Source: Aquarana catesbeiana
Taxonomy: Eukaryota > Chordata > Amphibia > Anura > Ranidae
Direction of reading: 5' to 3'
Assembly (NCBI RefSeq): GCF_042186555.1
Contig: NC_133326.1
Span: 585,074,840 to 585,138,839 of the forward strand
Length of the DNA: 64,000 bases
The position numbers and the translations under genes were made by a program. The notes under the pieces were generated by a model. That model worked only from the letters and a program-made list of their open reading frames with translations. It searched no databases and was not told the DNA's origin. This document shows positions 53,907-64,000 of the stretch, piece by piece; the stretch's first letter is position 1, and each line of letters starts with the position of its first letter.

Positions 53907-54471
53907 TACCTGCATATAAAGGTAGGAACCCTTACACGATGGAAAAAGCAAATCAGGAACATAACTTTTATGTAAAATATGGAATAAGAACACATAAATC
54001 CTCAATCCAAATATGGCACCCGGCCACATGAATGTGTGTATATGTATAGCCCCCCCATGGTCCAAGTAGCCATGTAACTCTGAAATGTAAAGTATTGTTG
54101 GCACCTCAAGCTATTTTAATTATTAATATAATCCTAACAAGTTATGATAATAAAGCAAAAAATGGGGGTTGTTAAAATAATGAAATCACTATATGGTGCT
54201 TAACTATATACTAGAAAGGACGGACTGGTTATATAAAGTGGAATGGAAGCCTATATGGTGGGGGGGGGGCCAGCCAAAATATGCCAAAAGGTAAAAAATG
54301 TCCTAAACAAATAGGCCAAGGCTAATCACAGGCAGTGAGACATTTCTGGTTTGCAGCTGCACAGATCCTGCACTGATCGGGAAATGTCTCACTGCCTGTT
54401 AGCCGTGTGCAGTGTCTGCTTCCTTGCGGGATCGGGGTCGTGGGTTTCTAACACGCCCGAGCCCATCTCTG
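53025..54471. mobile_element. hAT-type element with ~1.2 kb insertion
   Basis: Starts TAGAGATGGGCTCGGGCGTG and ends CACGCCCGAGCCCATCTCTG. Flanks TTGGCCAG (53017-53024) and TTGGCCAA (54472-54479) match at 7 of 8. The right part (54315-54471) shares AGGCAGTGAGACATTTC with 48073-48284. The middle (about 53110-54310) is foreign, including GATACGTTTCGCACCGTTAA text and a long CA repeat. Confidence 0.8.
53848..53902. repeat. (CA)n microsatellite
   Basis: About 27 uninterrupted CA units. Confidence 0.98.
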
Positions 54472-54479
54472 TTGGCCAA

Positions 54480-55226
54480 CATAGTTGAAACTTGACATCA
54501 AATTAGTTTACTTTCTTTCTATTGATATACAGTAGATTTCATTTTCTAGAAATTGAGGCTGCAGTGAAAGCCAAAGATCTTTTTTGGCCTTTTGAAATCT
54601 TGCAGCAGAATGTTTGCTTTGTGCCTAATGCAAGAGGCGTTGTGCACGGTTTACAACTACTGCACCTAGTCCACTGTGTTATGTAATTGTAAAATACCTT
54701 TGTTACTAATGGCTGATGAGTGTTTCCATTTCAAATGATTTAATGTCTTCAATGAATACATCTGTGAATGTTTTATCAAGGTCATAGCATACCTAATAAC
54801 CTTCAACTGGACTTGTCTGTAGTGTTTTACGACATGACGACTTATCCATTTACCTTTCTCATCTGAGTGTCGGGAACCAACCTACCCCAGCATCCAGTGA
54901 ATACCCACTACAAGACCCTGCCTCCCCAAAGCTGCAACCCTCCCTCTCAACCCTTAAGGCTTGTACACATGATGAGAATATCAGATAATCGTCCGTGGTT
55001 TTTTTTTTTTTTTGCATGCTAGTCTCATATTGAAAATTAAGAGGTTACTCCACTTACAAAAATTCTCGTACGACAGAATACAACTTCGAAAAGTGATGTA
55101 ATGTGTTGTATTGCAATGTATTCTTTCATTTCTGAGCATGCGTAGTCTTGCTCTTACTATTATTTTTTTTGGATGAGTACTGTACTAGAAATGATAATTG
55201 AGTCACATTTACAGACATTCACTTAT
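54480..55226. other. AAK1 intron, no gene recognised
   Basis: Unclassified; CTTGTACACATGATGAGAATA near 54961 resembles a Harbinger-like start, without a matching end. Confidence 0.4.
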
Positions 55227-55425
55227 GGTATGCGAAATCCTAACTGGGGGGTCATTTAAATAAAGTAGAAGATTGCATGTTGCAACCCTTGAAGGTTCTT
55301 GGACAATCCAAGAAGCACTAGCGATCCTTCAGAGCTTCCCTCTATATAGTGCAGTTGTGTGGAGCTGCTCTGACACCGTGCTATGCTAAATTTTTTGGTT
55401 ATCTCTACATCAGAAGCTGTGTACT
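55227..55425 (+). repeat. Unnamed dispersed repeat, copy 2
   Basis: Second copy of the 52800-52977 repeat, 2.4 kb downstream in the same orientation and slightly longer (CTATATAGTGCAGTTG versus TGTATAGTGGAGTTG). Confidence 0.75.
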
Positions 55426-56268
55426 GTGAACTTGCATTGGCTCATCTAGAAGACACCATCCTCTGACTTTAAAACACGAAATGAAAGAAAGGAGAGAAAA
55501 AAGAAATTTTGAAAAAATATATATTTATGCCTTGGCTTCTACTTGCGTTCTGTTGGTGCTGGTGATGTCAAAAGGCCTCTCCAGGGGATCTCGATGAAGC
55601 TGAATATCTTAAATTTTGCAAGAAAATGCTCCAGCATTATGCATTTACATTTTTTTTTTTTGGATATATATTTTATTTGCGCACGTTAGGGGCTTAGTCC
55701 TGAGTAAGGTGACCTTGCTTTTTCAAGGTCTGCTTCATTTTGGCTTTACTGTTGTCAGTTGGAAAATGTCTGCCTTGGCTTTTTGATCCTATTTTCTCTT
55801 GAGAAGCTTCCCTTGGTTTATTAACCTAGATTATTTTGCGTAGGTGTTTATGCTTTCCATGTTCAACTTCTAATTTTTCCTCTTTGTAGTGCACCTCAAT
55901 AGAAAGAAGGCTGCGGTTGGTAATCTTTTATAGATGAAGCATCTAATACTAAGTAGTTCTTACAAAGCACAAGGAGTCTGTTAGTGCTTTTATCAATGGA
56001 ATGGTTATGGGAATCCCACATTAATTGCATGAGATGCAGTGAACAATTAGCTGTTAGGTTAAATGAGGTGATGTTATGGGTAAAGTAGCTGGTAAACGTC
56101 TTATAATTATGTTGAATGGAAGCTACATGGGGAGAAAACAGCAGGGTCGGTACCTGTGAGTACCAGTAATCACTGGAAGGATGTTTTAAATAAAAGGAAA
56201 TAAGGCAAGTCACTGAAATCCAGACTATTTACACAGCGGAAAACACTGCAGTCACAGATGCCTGGGGG
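55426..56268. other. AAK1 intron, no gene recognised
   Basis: Unclassified A/T-rich unique-looking sequence. Confidence 0.4.
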
Positions 56269-57224
<956 letters not shown>

Positions 57225-57803
57225 GCTTACCTTTTTAAATAGGCTATCCCCCCCTTCAGTCTATCATGAACGCTGCTGCCAGGTTCATCCACTTTACAAA
57301 CCTGCTCGGCATCTGCTACCTCTCTTTGCCAATCCCTCCATTGTCTGCCACTCAACCAGTAAATTAAATTCAAGATACTAACCATAACTTACAAAGCCAT
57401 CCCTAACTTGGCCCCCCAGCTACATTGCTAACCTAGTCTCAAAATACCAACCAAATGGTTCTCTTCCCATGCTCGCCTCTAGGACTTCTCCTGGAATGCT
57501 CTACCCCAATCTATCTGTCTATCTCCTACTTTTTCCACTTTTAGACGTTTCCTGAAATCTCATCTCTTCAGAGAAGCTTACCTGGCCCCCCAGCTAATAA
57601 CTGTACATTTATTTTCTCCATCAGTACATCCCCCACAGTTATTACCTCTTGTATCTCTTGAAACTCCCTCTTTAAATTGTAAGCTCTAACGAGAAGACCT
57701 CTCTGATTCCTACTGTTTTAAAGTGTATTGTAGTTGTACTGTCTTCCCTCAAGTTGTATAGCGCTGCGTAAACTGTCGGCGCTATATGAATCCTGTATTA
57801 TAA
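57225..57803 (+). pseudogene. L2/CR1-like LINE 3' fragment
   Basis: Plus-strand decayed 3' end of the same family as 22441-23475. SIMNAAARFIHFTN, then out-of-frame pieces like KISSLQR. The 3' end GTATAGCGCTGCGTAAACTG and GGCGCTATATGAATCCTG runs into TTATAATAAT. Several stops and frameshifts. Confidence 0.75.
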
Positions 57804-58394
57804 TAATCCTTCCCTCCCCTCAGCACTCAGAGCTCTCCTAACTGAGCTCTGCAGTGTATGATTTCAGCTATCCGCCCCCTTGTTCTTACAGCTCAGACAA
57901 GCTTTCTAAATTCTGGACTTTGAATGGCTGTTGAGAGGAGAAGGGTGCAGAAAAACATGTACAACTCATGTAGAAGGATTTGTTTTATCTCTGTGCGTCA
58001 CCTGAGGCCAGTCCCTTCACTGGGAATACATAACACTGTCTAAAGAGGATTTCAACTCTTGAGGGCAAAGGACCAGTCACCAGTATTGCCCATGCTTTGC
58101 AGCTGACTTTTTTTTTTTTTTTTTTTTTTTTCCCATTCCGGATATACCATGCTTTGTTCTGCACTGTGTCTCTTTGTGAATGAAGCCATCTTCACAGAGG
58201 CTTTGAATTTGCATGTCAGAGCCTCCAGCATGGAGAACGGGGAGCAGCACAGTATTGACACCACCATATCTAAGACTAATCAGAGGCAACAGAGCCGAGT
58301 GTCCGCACTCTTTACACTGCTGGTTTTCCAGCATGCTTTTCTAACAGAAGCCGAACAAACGGCTGGCTGATATACACACGGACTGAATGTCGGG
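57804..58394. other. No gene recognised
   Basis: Unclassified, T run at 58109-58131. Confidence 0.4.
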
Positions 58395-58450
58395 CGATTT
58401 TTTTTTTTTTTTAACTGGTCGATGTCGCCCAACATTTAGCCCGTGTGTAC
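58370..58450. repeat. Short palindrome around a T run
   Basis: ACACACGGACTGAATGTCGGGCGA and TCGCCCAACATTTAGCCCGTGTGT (each in parts) face each other across a T run, like a deleted Harbinger-type MITE. Confidence 0.55.
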
Positions 58451-59140
58451 TTCGTGTTCGATCCCGCACTTCAGATATACAGATATGATTCTATTGGTGC
58501 AGGAGTATCTGGGCACCTTCACATATTAAGAAGTATACTGCTATTTTACTTCTTAGGCACAATTGAGACTTCTAAATTTATAACATAGTAAATCTTAAAC
58601 TTGAGTTTAGTTCCACTTTAAAATGTCTGACTTTAAGTAAATGTCCATCTCCAAACTGTACATTCCAGATCAGGTTTTCTCTTGCCATTTCAATGGGTGG
58701 TTTTTTTTTTCTTTCTGATTTTCTGTTTTATTTGGCTGTTCATAGCACTTCGCCACTTTGTTTGCTTTGCGCTGTAGAAAAAAACGGACTTACCTTTATT
58801 CTCAACCTTACATTCTTGCCTTATGTGGGTGATGCCAAGATTTTCACACACCCAGTCCAGTCTGACACAACTTTTGACCTAACTAAGAAAGAAATAACAA
58901 TATGCTGTTGATCTGATCACTGGCAAGCCTACAGGTTGCTCCCTGCCTATCCTTATTGTTTTAGTCCCCTTGTTTCCTTTTATATTTAGCCTGTTTATTA
59001 ACTAGTTAGAATTCCGGAGGAAAAATTTCCCTGGTCCACATTAATACAATAATAATGATGAGTAATGGTCCATGTTGTTGGTCAACCTCCTGGTTTAAGG
59101 CACTAATAAAATGTTGGGGGTAGTTGAGTGTTTTGTTCTA
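58451..59140. other. No gene recognised
   Basis: Unclassified intronic sequence. Confidence 0.4.
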
Positions 59141-59148
59141 ATCTAATG

Positions 59149-59293
59149 CAGGGGTCTCCAAACTACGACCCCCCAGTTGTTCAGGAACTACAATTCCCAT
59201 GCCTAGTCATGTCTGTGAATATCAGAGTTTTACAATGCCTCATGGGATGTGTAGTTCCACAACAGCTGAAGGGCTGTAGTTTGGAGATCTCTG
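59149..59293. mobile_element. 145-bp hAT MITE (CAGGGGTCTCCAAACT ends)
   Basis: Starts CAGGGGTCTCCAAACTACG and ends TAGTTTGGAGATCTCTG. Inner arms GGAACTACAATTCCCATG and CATGGGATGTGTAGTTCC-type text are inverted. Perfect 8-bp duplication ATCTAATG at 59141-59148 and 59294-59301. Confidence 0.95.
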
Positions 59294-59301
59294 ATCTAAT
59301 G

Positions 59302-60279
59302 GTACACCAGTTTGCATATGTATGTGCTTGCAGAGCCTCAAAGGTTCTATCTGACGGAAGTTACCCAAGGATCTTCAACCTGTCAATCACCTTTTTGCCC
59401 TAAAGATGTCTGCTGTGCATGCTGTACTGCCTAGATTTCATCTAGACCTGGACCTGCTGGATTGCAGGAGTAATGTGAGGCCGAAATGCTTGTGTTCCTT
59501 GGCATTTTATCAATGGTTAAAAAAAAAATACATTACATTCTAGGAATAGATACCAAGGTAGTGGTCGCAATGCAGCAAAGCTTTGGCGTCAAACACCACT
59601 TCTAAAGGGTAAAATCAGCTTTATTGTTCAGGACAGACACTCCACCCATGATCCGCTTCTAACCTGTTTTCCCCCTTGCTGGGGCTTAATCATAGGCTTT
59701 CTAATTAATCCCCAGTAGGGGTCGAAACATGTTAACGGGATGTGCAACATCCATATGTTATATGAAATACAGGCCCATATTCAATAATATATATTCCACT
59801 TCAGATAGTCTTATGCAGAGATTCCAAATCCAACATACAATCTTCGCTTAGAAAGTTACTCCAGTGCTCCAAACACTCTTCAATACTTATGTGCACCATT
59901 GCAGTGAATAGGGATGTGCCCTCGCCTTCATGTATTGATCTCAAGAGATAGGTGAAGAGGTACTTTCCCCACCAGGGGGTAATATGGAATGCCTTTTGGT
60001 TTTGACAGGTACTCCGGTTGCCTTCTCCGTTATTCAAGGTTACTGTGTCTTTAAGACTTCACTGCACCATTGCATATCTCTAAGGGGGTTAACTCAGAAC
60101 CACAAAGGAGCCAACATAGTGTAGTATTTTAAGGCTACCATAATATTTATTGAAAAAAATGCACTCGCAGATAAAATATAATAAAACCCCATGTAGGTTG
60201 AAACAGACACTTGCGGCATGCACTTCACTTCAGCACTTCCGGTCCTCTGCTCTGGTGACTGACAGTCGCTCTCTACTTG
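59302..60279. other. Repeat-rich stretch with the GAAAC-GTTAA motif
   Basis: GGGTCGAAACATGTTAACGG (59719) with a CTTTATTGTTC block upstream resembles the arms of 17711-19331 and the insert at 53260. A related piece lies at 60115-60210 (ATATTTATTGAAAAAAATGC). No gene recognised. Confidence 0.4.
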
Positions 60280-60537
60280 GGCCCCTTTCACACTTGTGCG
60301 ACTTGTCCTGTGACTTGGGACGGCAAAGTTGCATGACAAGTCGTACCCCATGATTTCCAATGAGTATCGTTCATATCTGTGCGACTTTAAGTCTCAACAA
60401 CTTCAAAGTAGTCCCTGAACTACTTTGGTCTGACTTTGATGCTACTTGAGGGCCATAGTCCTCAAGATTATATAATCATTGCTTTAAGTTGCATCAAAGT
60501 CGCGCTATTCTCAGGTTGTACAAGTGTGAAAGGGGCC
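60280..60537. mobile_element. Harbinger-like MITE, 258 bp
   Basis: Perfect inverted ends GGCCCCTTTCACACTTG and CAAGTGTGAAAGGGGCC. TTG before and TTA after (one change in the 3-bp duplication). Interior CTACTTTGGTCTGACTTTGATG is shared with 41830, 50148 and 23490. Confidence 0.87.
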
Positions 60538-60540
60538 TTA

Positions 60541-61159
60541 GAGAGGACTGAGATCTGAGCGATCATCAGTCATGTAAGCGCTCAGTTTTTGAACTGGCGG
60601 GGGACAGTTGCCGCATCACAATGAGTATGCGTGTTTTAGTTTTAGATTCCCATACTTCTCCCTTAATTTATAGGCCTGGTGATGCAGGATTACAGTCGCT
60701 TCTGTAAATGAACTAGAAATCCATTTTCAGCAGCTAGGAAGGTCTATAAAACATAAATAGTTGCCATGGCATCCTGTAAATTTTTATTCTGTGCATTATT
60801 ACTTAGTGAAGTGGATCATGCACAGATAGTGTTTGTTGTTTGATCGGAAAGTTTTAGCCATTGTCATGATGCAAGCTCTTCATACATATATAGGTTATTG
60901 GAGACCTGGTAGGTATTTTTCTGCTGATTGAGCAATTTTGAGTCAGCACTGTACTATTAGGAAATTCTGTGATCTATGCAAAAGAGTGAAAGTACATGAA
61001 TTTATGACATAAGGCACCAAAGTCTTGTGGAGGCCATAATAGAGCCCACCAGACCCCAAATTCAACATCCTACCTCTATACTTAGGTGACTATTATGCTG
61101 TTCAGGTCATAGCAGGCGATAATGAGCGATTTTGACTGTGGTGCTTGTTATCAAACATA
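60541..61159. other. No gene recognised
   Basis: Unclassified intronic sequence. Confidence 0.4.
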
Positions 61160-62008
61160 CTGTACACTGATCAGTCATAACTTCATGACCACTGACAGGT
61201 TAAGTGAATAATATTGATTAGCTCGTTACAATGGCATCTAAAAGTCGTGGGATATATTACGCAGCAAGTAAACATGTTCATGAAGCTGATGTTTAGAAAA
61301 AATAGACATCACAGTTTTTATGTATGTATGGGGCTGCTGAGCCGTGTCCACAGCCAAAAGTGCCTACAATGGACGCATGAGCATCAAAACTAGACCACGG
61401 AGCAATGGGAGAAGGTGGCCTGGTCTGATGAATCATTTTTTCTTTACATCATGTGGATGGCTGGGTGCTTGTGAGTTGCTTACCTGGGGATGAGATGGCA
61501 CCAGGAAGCAGTATGGGAAGGAGGCAAGCTGGCAGAGGCAACGTGATGCTTTGGGCAGTATTCTGCTGGGAAACCTTGGGCCTGACATTCTTGTGGATGT
61601 TACTCTGATTCGTACCACCTACCTAAACATTGTTGATGACCAAGTACACTCTTTCATGGAAATTTATGTATGCCCTGATGGCAGTGTCCTCCTTTAGCAG
61701 GATAATGCAAAAGTGGTTTGAGGAACACGAATTTGAGGTGTTGACATGGCCTTTAATTTCTCTAGATCTCAGTCCAGTCAATCTGTAGTATGTGCTGAAA
61801 AACACATCTGATCCATGGGGGTCCCGCCTTGCAACTTACAGAACCTAAAGGATCTGCTGCTGATGGCTTGGTGCCATATACCACAGTATACCTTTTAAAA
61901 GGTCTAGTGACGTCCATGGCTTGATGGGTCAGGGCTGTTTTGGTGGCAAAAGGGAGACCTATTCAATATTAGGTGGGTGGTCATAAAGCTATGGCTGATC
62001 GATTGTAT
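61160..62008 (+). pseudogene. Tc1-like transposon with internal deletion
   Basis: Inverted ends TACACTGATCAGTCATAAC and CTATGGCTGATCGATTGTA. The interior matches a Tc1-family element in which the DNA-binding half of the transposase has been deleted after about 61300. The remaining catalytic half is broken by stops and frameshifts but still shows WSDE (near 61423) and QQDNA-like (near 61700) pieces of the DDE core. Not functional. Confidence 0.85.
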
Positions 62009-62333
62009 ATGTTCCATCATATTTTTGTATGTTCCTGTGCTTATTATTTCATCTTCTCCCAATTCCTAGTGAGATGTCTTCCTATTTCTGCCGAGCCTTA
62101 GCAATGTACTGTTGGGTCAAAGTGGTTTGAGCAGGACGATAACTGAAGCAATGATAGACAGATTTCTTACTGTGCATCTGGATATCTGCACTATTACTAA
62201 TATTCTTAGAACATTGTTTGAATGAGTAGCATAGCTAGCATACCGAACAAATTTGTCTGTTACCTGAATATTGATAATAGTTACGTTTTTTAATTTAAAT
62301 TCATAGCATTGTTGACTGTATGAGCTGCATAAC

Positions 62334-62366
<33 letters not shown>

Positions 62367-62706
62367 TACGTTATTCCTCTCCTTCTGTATTACCAGTCTT
62401 TGCAATTTTTTTTGTATTCTGCAATGTATTGTTCCTCAAAAATGGCAAGCATCCAAACAATCGATGTGAGAACACCAAGAGCGTTAGAAGTGCTTTTTAG
62501 GCTCGATAATTGGCTATGGATCTTTACACCCAGGCTGCTGATATTTTCTTGGACCAAACTTGAAGTTCCGGTTGGTCCAGGATGCTCTATCACTTTATTT
62601 AGTTTCTGTGAGCCATAGCTCCATTTCCTATGCTCCAGATATCAAAGGCCTGCCTTTCTTTTATTTTCCAATGATTGTATGTGCCCTGCTTTAGAGTAAG
62701 CTAAAG
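62009..62706. other. No gene recognised
   Basis: Unclassified, with a T run at 62340-62365. Short frames on both strands near 62400-62620 are mutual shadows and unrecognised. Confidence 0.4.
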
Positions 62707-63873
62707 ACAATGTAAAGTAGTGAGTGTACAGCTTGTATAACAGTGTAAAGTTTCTGTCCCCTCAAAATAACTCAACACACTTCCATTAATGTCTAAACCG
62801 CTGGCAACAAAAGTGAGGACACCCCTAGGTGAAAATGTCCAAATTGGGCCCAATTAGCCTTTTTCCTCCTCGGTGTCATGTGACTCGTTAGTTTTACAAG
62901 GTCTCAGGTGTGAATGGGGAGCAGGTGTGTTAAATTTTCGCTCTCACTCTCTTACTGGTCACTGGAAGTACAACATGGCACCTCATGGAAAAGAACTCTA
63001 GGATCTAAAAAAAACGAATTGTTGCTCTACATGAAGATGGCCTAGGCCAGTGATGGCGAATCTCGGCACCCCAGATGTTTTGAAACTACATTTCCCATGA
63101 TGCTTAACTACACTGCAGAGTGCATGAGCATCATAGGAAACGTAGTTCCAAAACATATGGGGTGCCAAGGTTCGCCATCACTGGCCTAGGCTATAAGAAG
63201 ATTGCCAAGACCCTGAAACTGAGCTGCAGCACGGTGGCCAGGACCATACAGCGGTTTAACAGGACAGGTTCCACTCAGAACAGGCCTCGCCATGGTCAAC
63301 CAAAGAAGTTGAGTGCACGTGCTCAGCGTCCTATCCATAGGTTGTCTTTGGGACGTATGAGTGCTGCCAGCATTGCTGCAGAGGTTGAAGGGGTGGGGGG
63401 TCAGCCTGTCAGTGCTCAGACCATACGGCGCATACTGCATCAAATTGGTCTGCATGGCTGTCATCCCAGAAGGAAGCCTCTTCTAAAGATGATGCTCAAA
63501 ACCTGCAAACAGTATGCTGAAGACAAGCAGACTAAGGACATGCATTACTGGAACCATGTCCTGTAGTCTGATGAGACCAAGATAAACTTATTTGGTTCAG
63601 ATGTTGTCAAGCGTGTGTGGCGGCAACCAGGTGAGGAGTACAAAGACAAGTGTGTTTTGCTTACATTCAAGCGTGGTGGGAGTGTCATGGTCTGGGGCTG
63701 CATGAGTGCTGCAGGCACCAAGGAGCTATAGTTTGAGGGAACCATGAATGCCAACATGTACTGTGACATACTGAAGCAGAGCATGATCCCCTCCCTTTGA
63801 AGACTGGGCCGCAGGGCAGTATTCCAACATAACGACCCCAAACACACCTCCAAGACGGCCACTGCCTTGCTAT
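62707..63873 (+). pseudogene. Tc1-like transposon, transposase broken, with hAT MITE inside
   Basis: Left inverted-repeat region (ACAATGTAAAGTAGTGAG, CAACAAAAGTGAGGACACCC), then a transposase whose usual start ATGGCACCTCATGG is at 62975 and hits an early stop. After the MITE at 63048-63183 the frame is open to 63566, with helix-turn-helix text KKIAKTLKLSCSTVARTIQR and GRMSAASIAAEV. A TAG (63566) then precedes SDETKINLFGSD (first DDE aspartate), and FQHNDPKHTS (second) is near 63824. The third acidic residue and right end are lost near 63873. Pseudogene of a canonical ~340-residue transposase. Confidence 0.9.
63048..63183. mobile_element. 136-bp hAT MITE inside the Tc1 transposase
   Basis: Fourth full copy of the 25354-25489 element. 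Perfect 8-bp duplication GCCTAGGC at 63040-63047 and 63184-63191. Excision would leave GATGGCCTAGGCTATAAG, the expected uninterrupted transposon text. Confidence 0.97.
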
Positions 63874-63903
63874 ACAAGATGAACAGCCACTTGCACCACT
63901 CAT

Positions 63904-63926
63904 CCCCCCCCCCCCCCCCCCCCCCC
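63904..63926. repeat. 23-base C run
   Basis: Uninterrupted C tract just after the Tc1 remnant. Its exact length may be affected by sequencing. Confidence 0.95.
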
Positions 63927-64000
63927 TCCGTTGGCAATGTTATATCTGTGAAGAAATATAGGAAATGGGGGGAAAAAAAACTCAGAGTAATAGAGATAGT

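Noticed and set aside
53750..54104. Frames with long His-Thr or Val-Cys repeats on both strands
   Set aside because: Products of the CA microsatellite.

Overview
This window looks like an intron-rich piece of a large vertebrate genome, most likely an anuran amphibian and probably a ranid-type frog. That is an inference from a vertebrate kinase gene with very large introns, near-total cover by many different terminal-inverted-repeat DNA transposons, and the repeat vocabulary. No database search was possible.

The only host gene I can support is on the + strand. Three exons (23725-23843, 25977-26085, 38062-38204) have consensus splice sites and compatible phases. Joined, they give an unbroken stretch of a NAK-family Ser/Thr kinase domain that reads as AAK1 (AP2-associated kinase 1). 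They run from the glycine-rich loop through the beta-3 lysine, helix-C glutamate and hinge to the catalytic HRD motif. Exons before the loop and after HRD were not found, so the gene enters from the left through an intron of at least 23.7 kb and leaves to the right through one of at least 25.8 kb.

Nearly everything else is intronic transposable-element sequence. (1) PIF/Harbinger-like MITEs have ends of the type GGCC..TTCACAC and 3-bp TTA/TAA duplications, about 20 copies. (2) Many families sit on TTAA targets. One ~900-bp family is linked to piggyBac because the large related copy at 30598-35010 still encodes the C-terminal cysteine-rich domain of a piggyBac transposase. (3) hAT-type elements have 8-bp duplications, including four 136-bp copies of one MITE with perfect duplications. 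(4) There are Tc1/mariner remnants (20009-20930, 49500-49690, 61160-62008, 62707-63873). (5) 3' fragments of non-LTR retrotransposons occur: an L2/CR1-like family at 11018, 22441 and 57225, and an L1/Tx1-like fragment at 40395.

Insertions are deeply nested and often abut, sharing target sites, so their relative order can be read directly. There is no CRISPR array, operon, rRNA or tRNA gene. I did not find a new functional system. The most notable items are the nested and inverted-repeat structures, two large near-perfect palindromes, the piggyBac remnant, and one unexplained signal-peptide-like first-exon candidate at 51440-51510.
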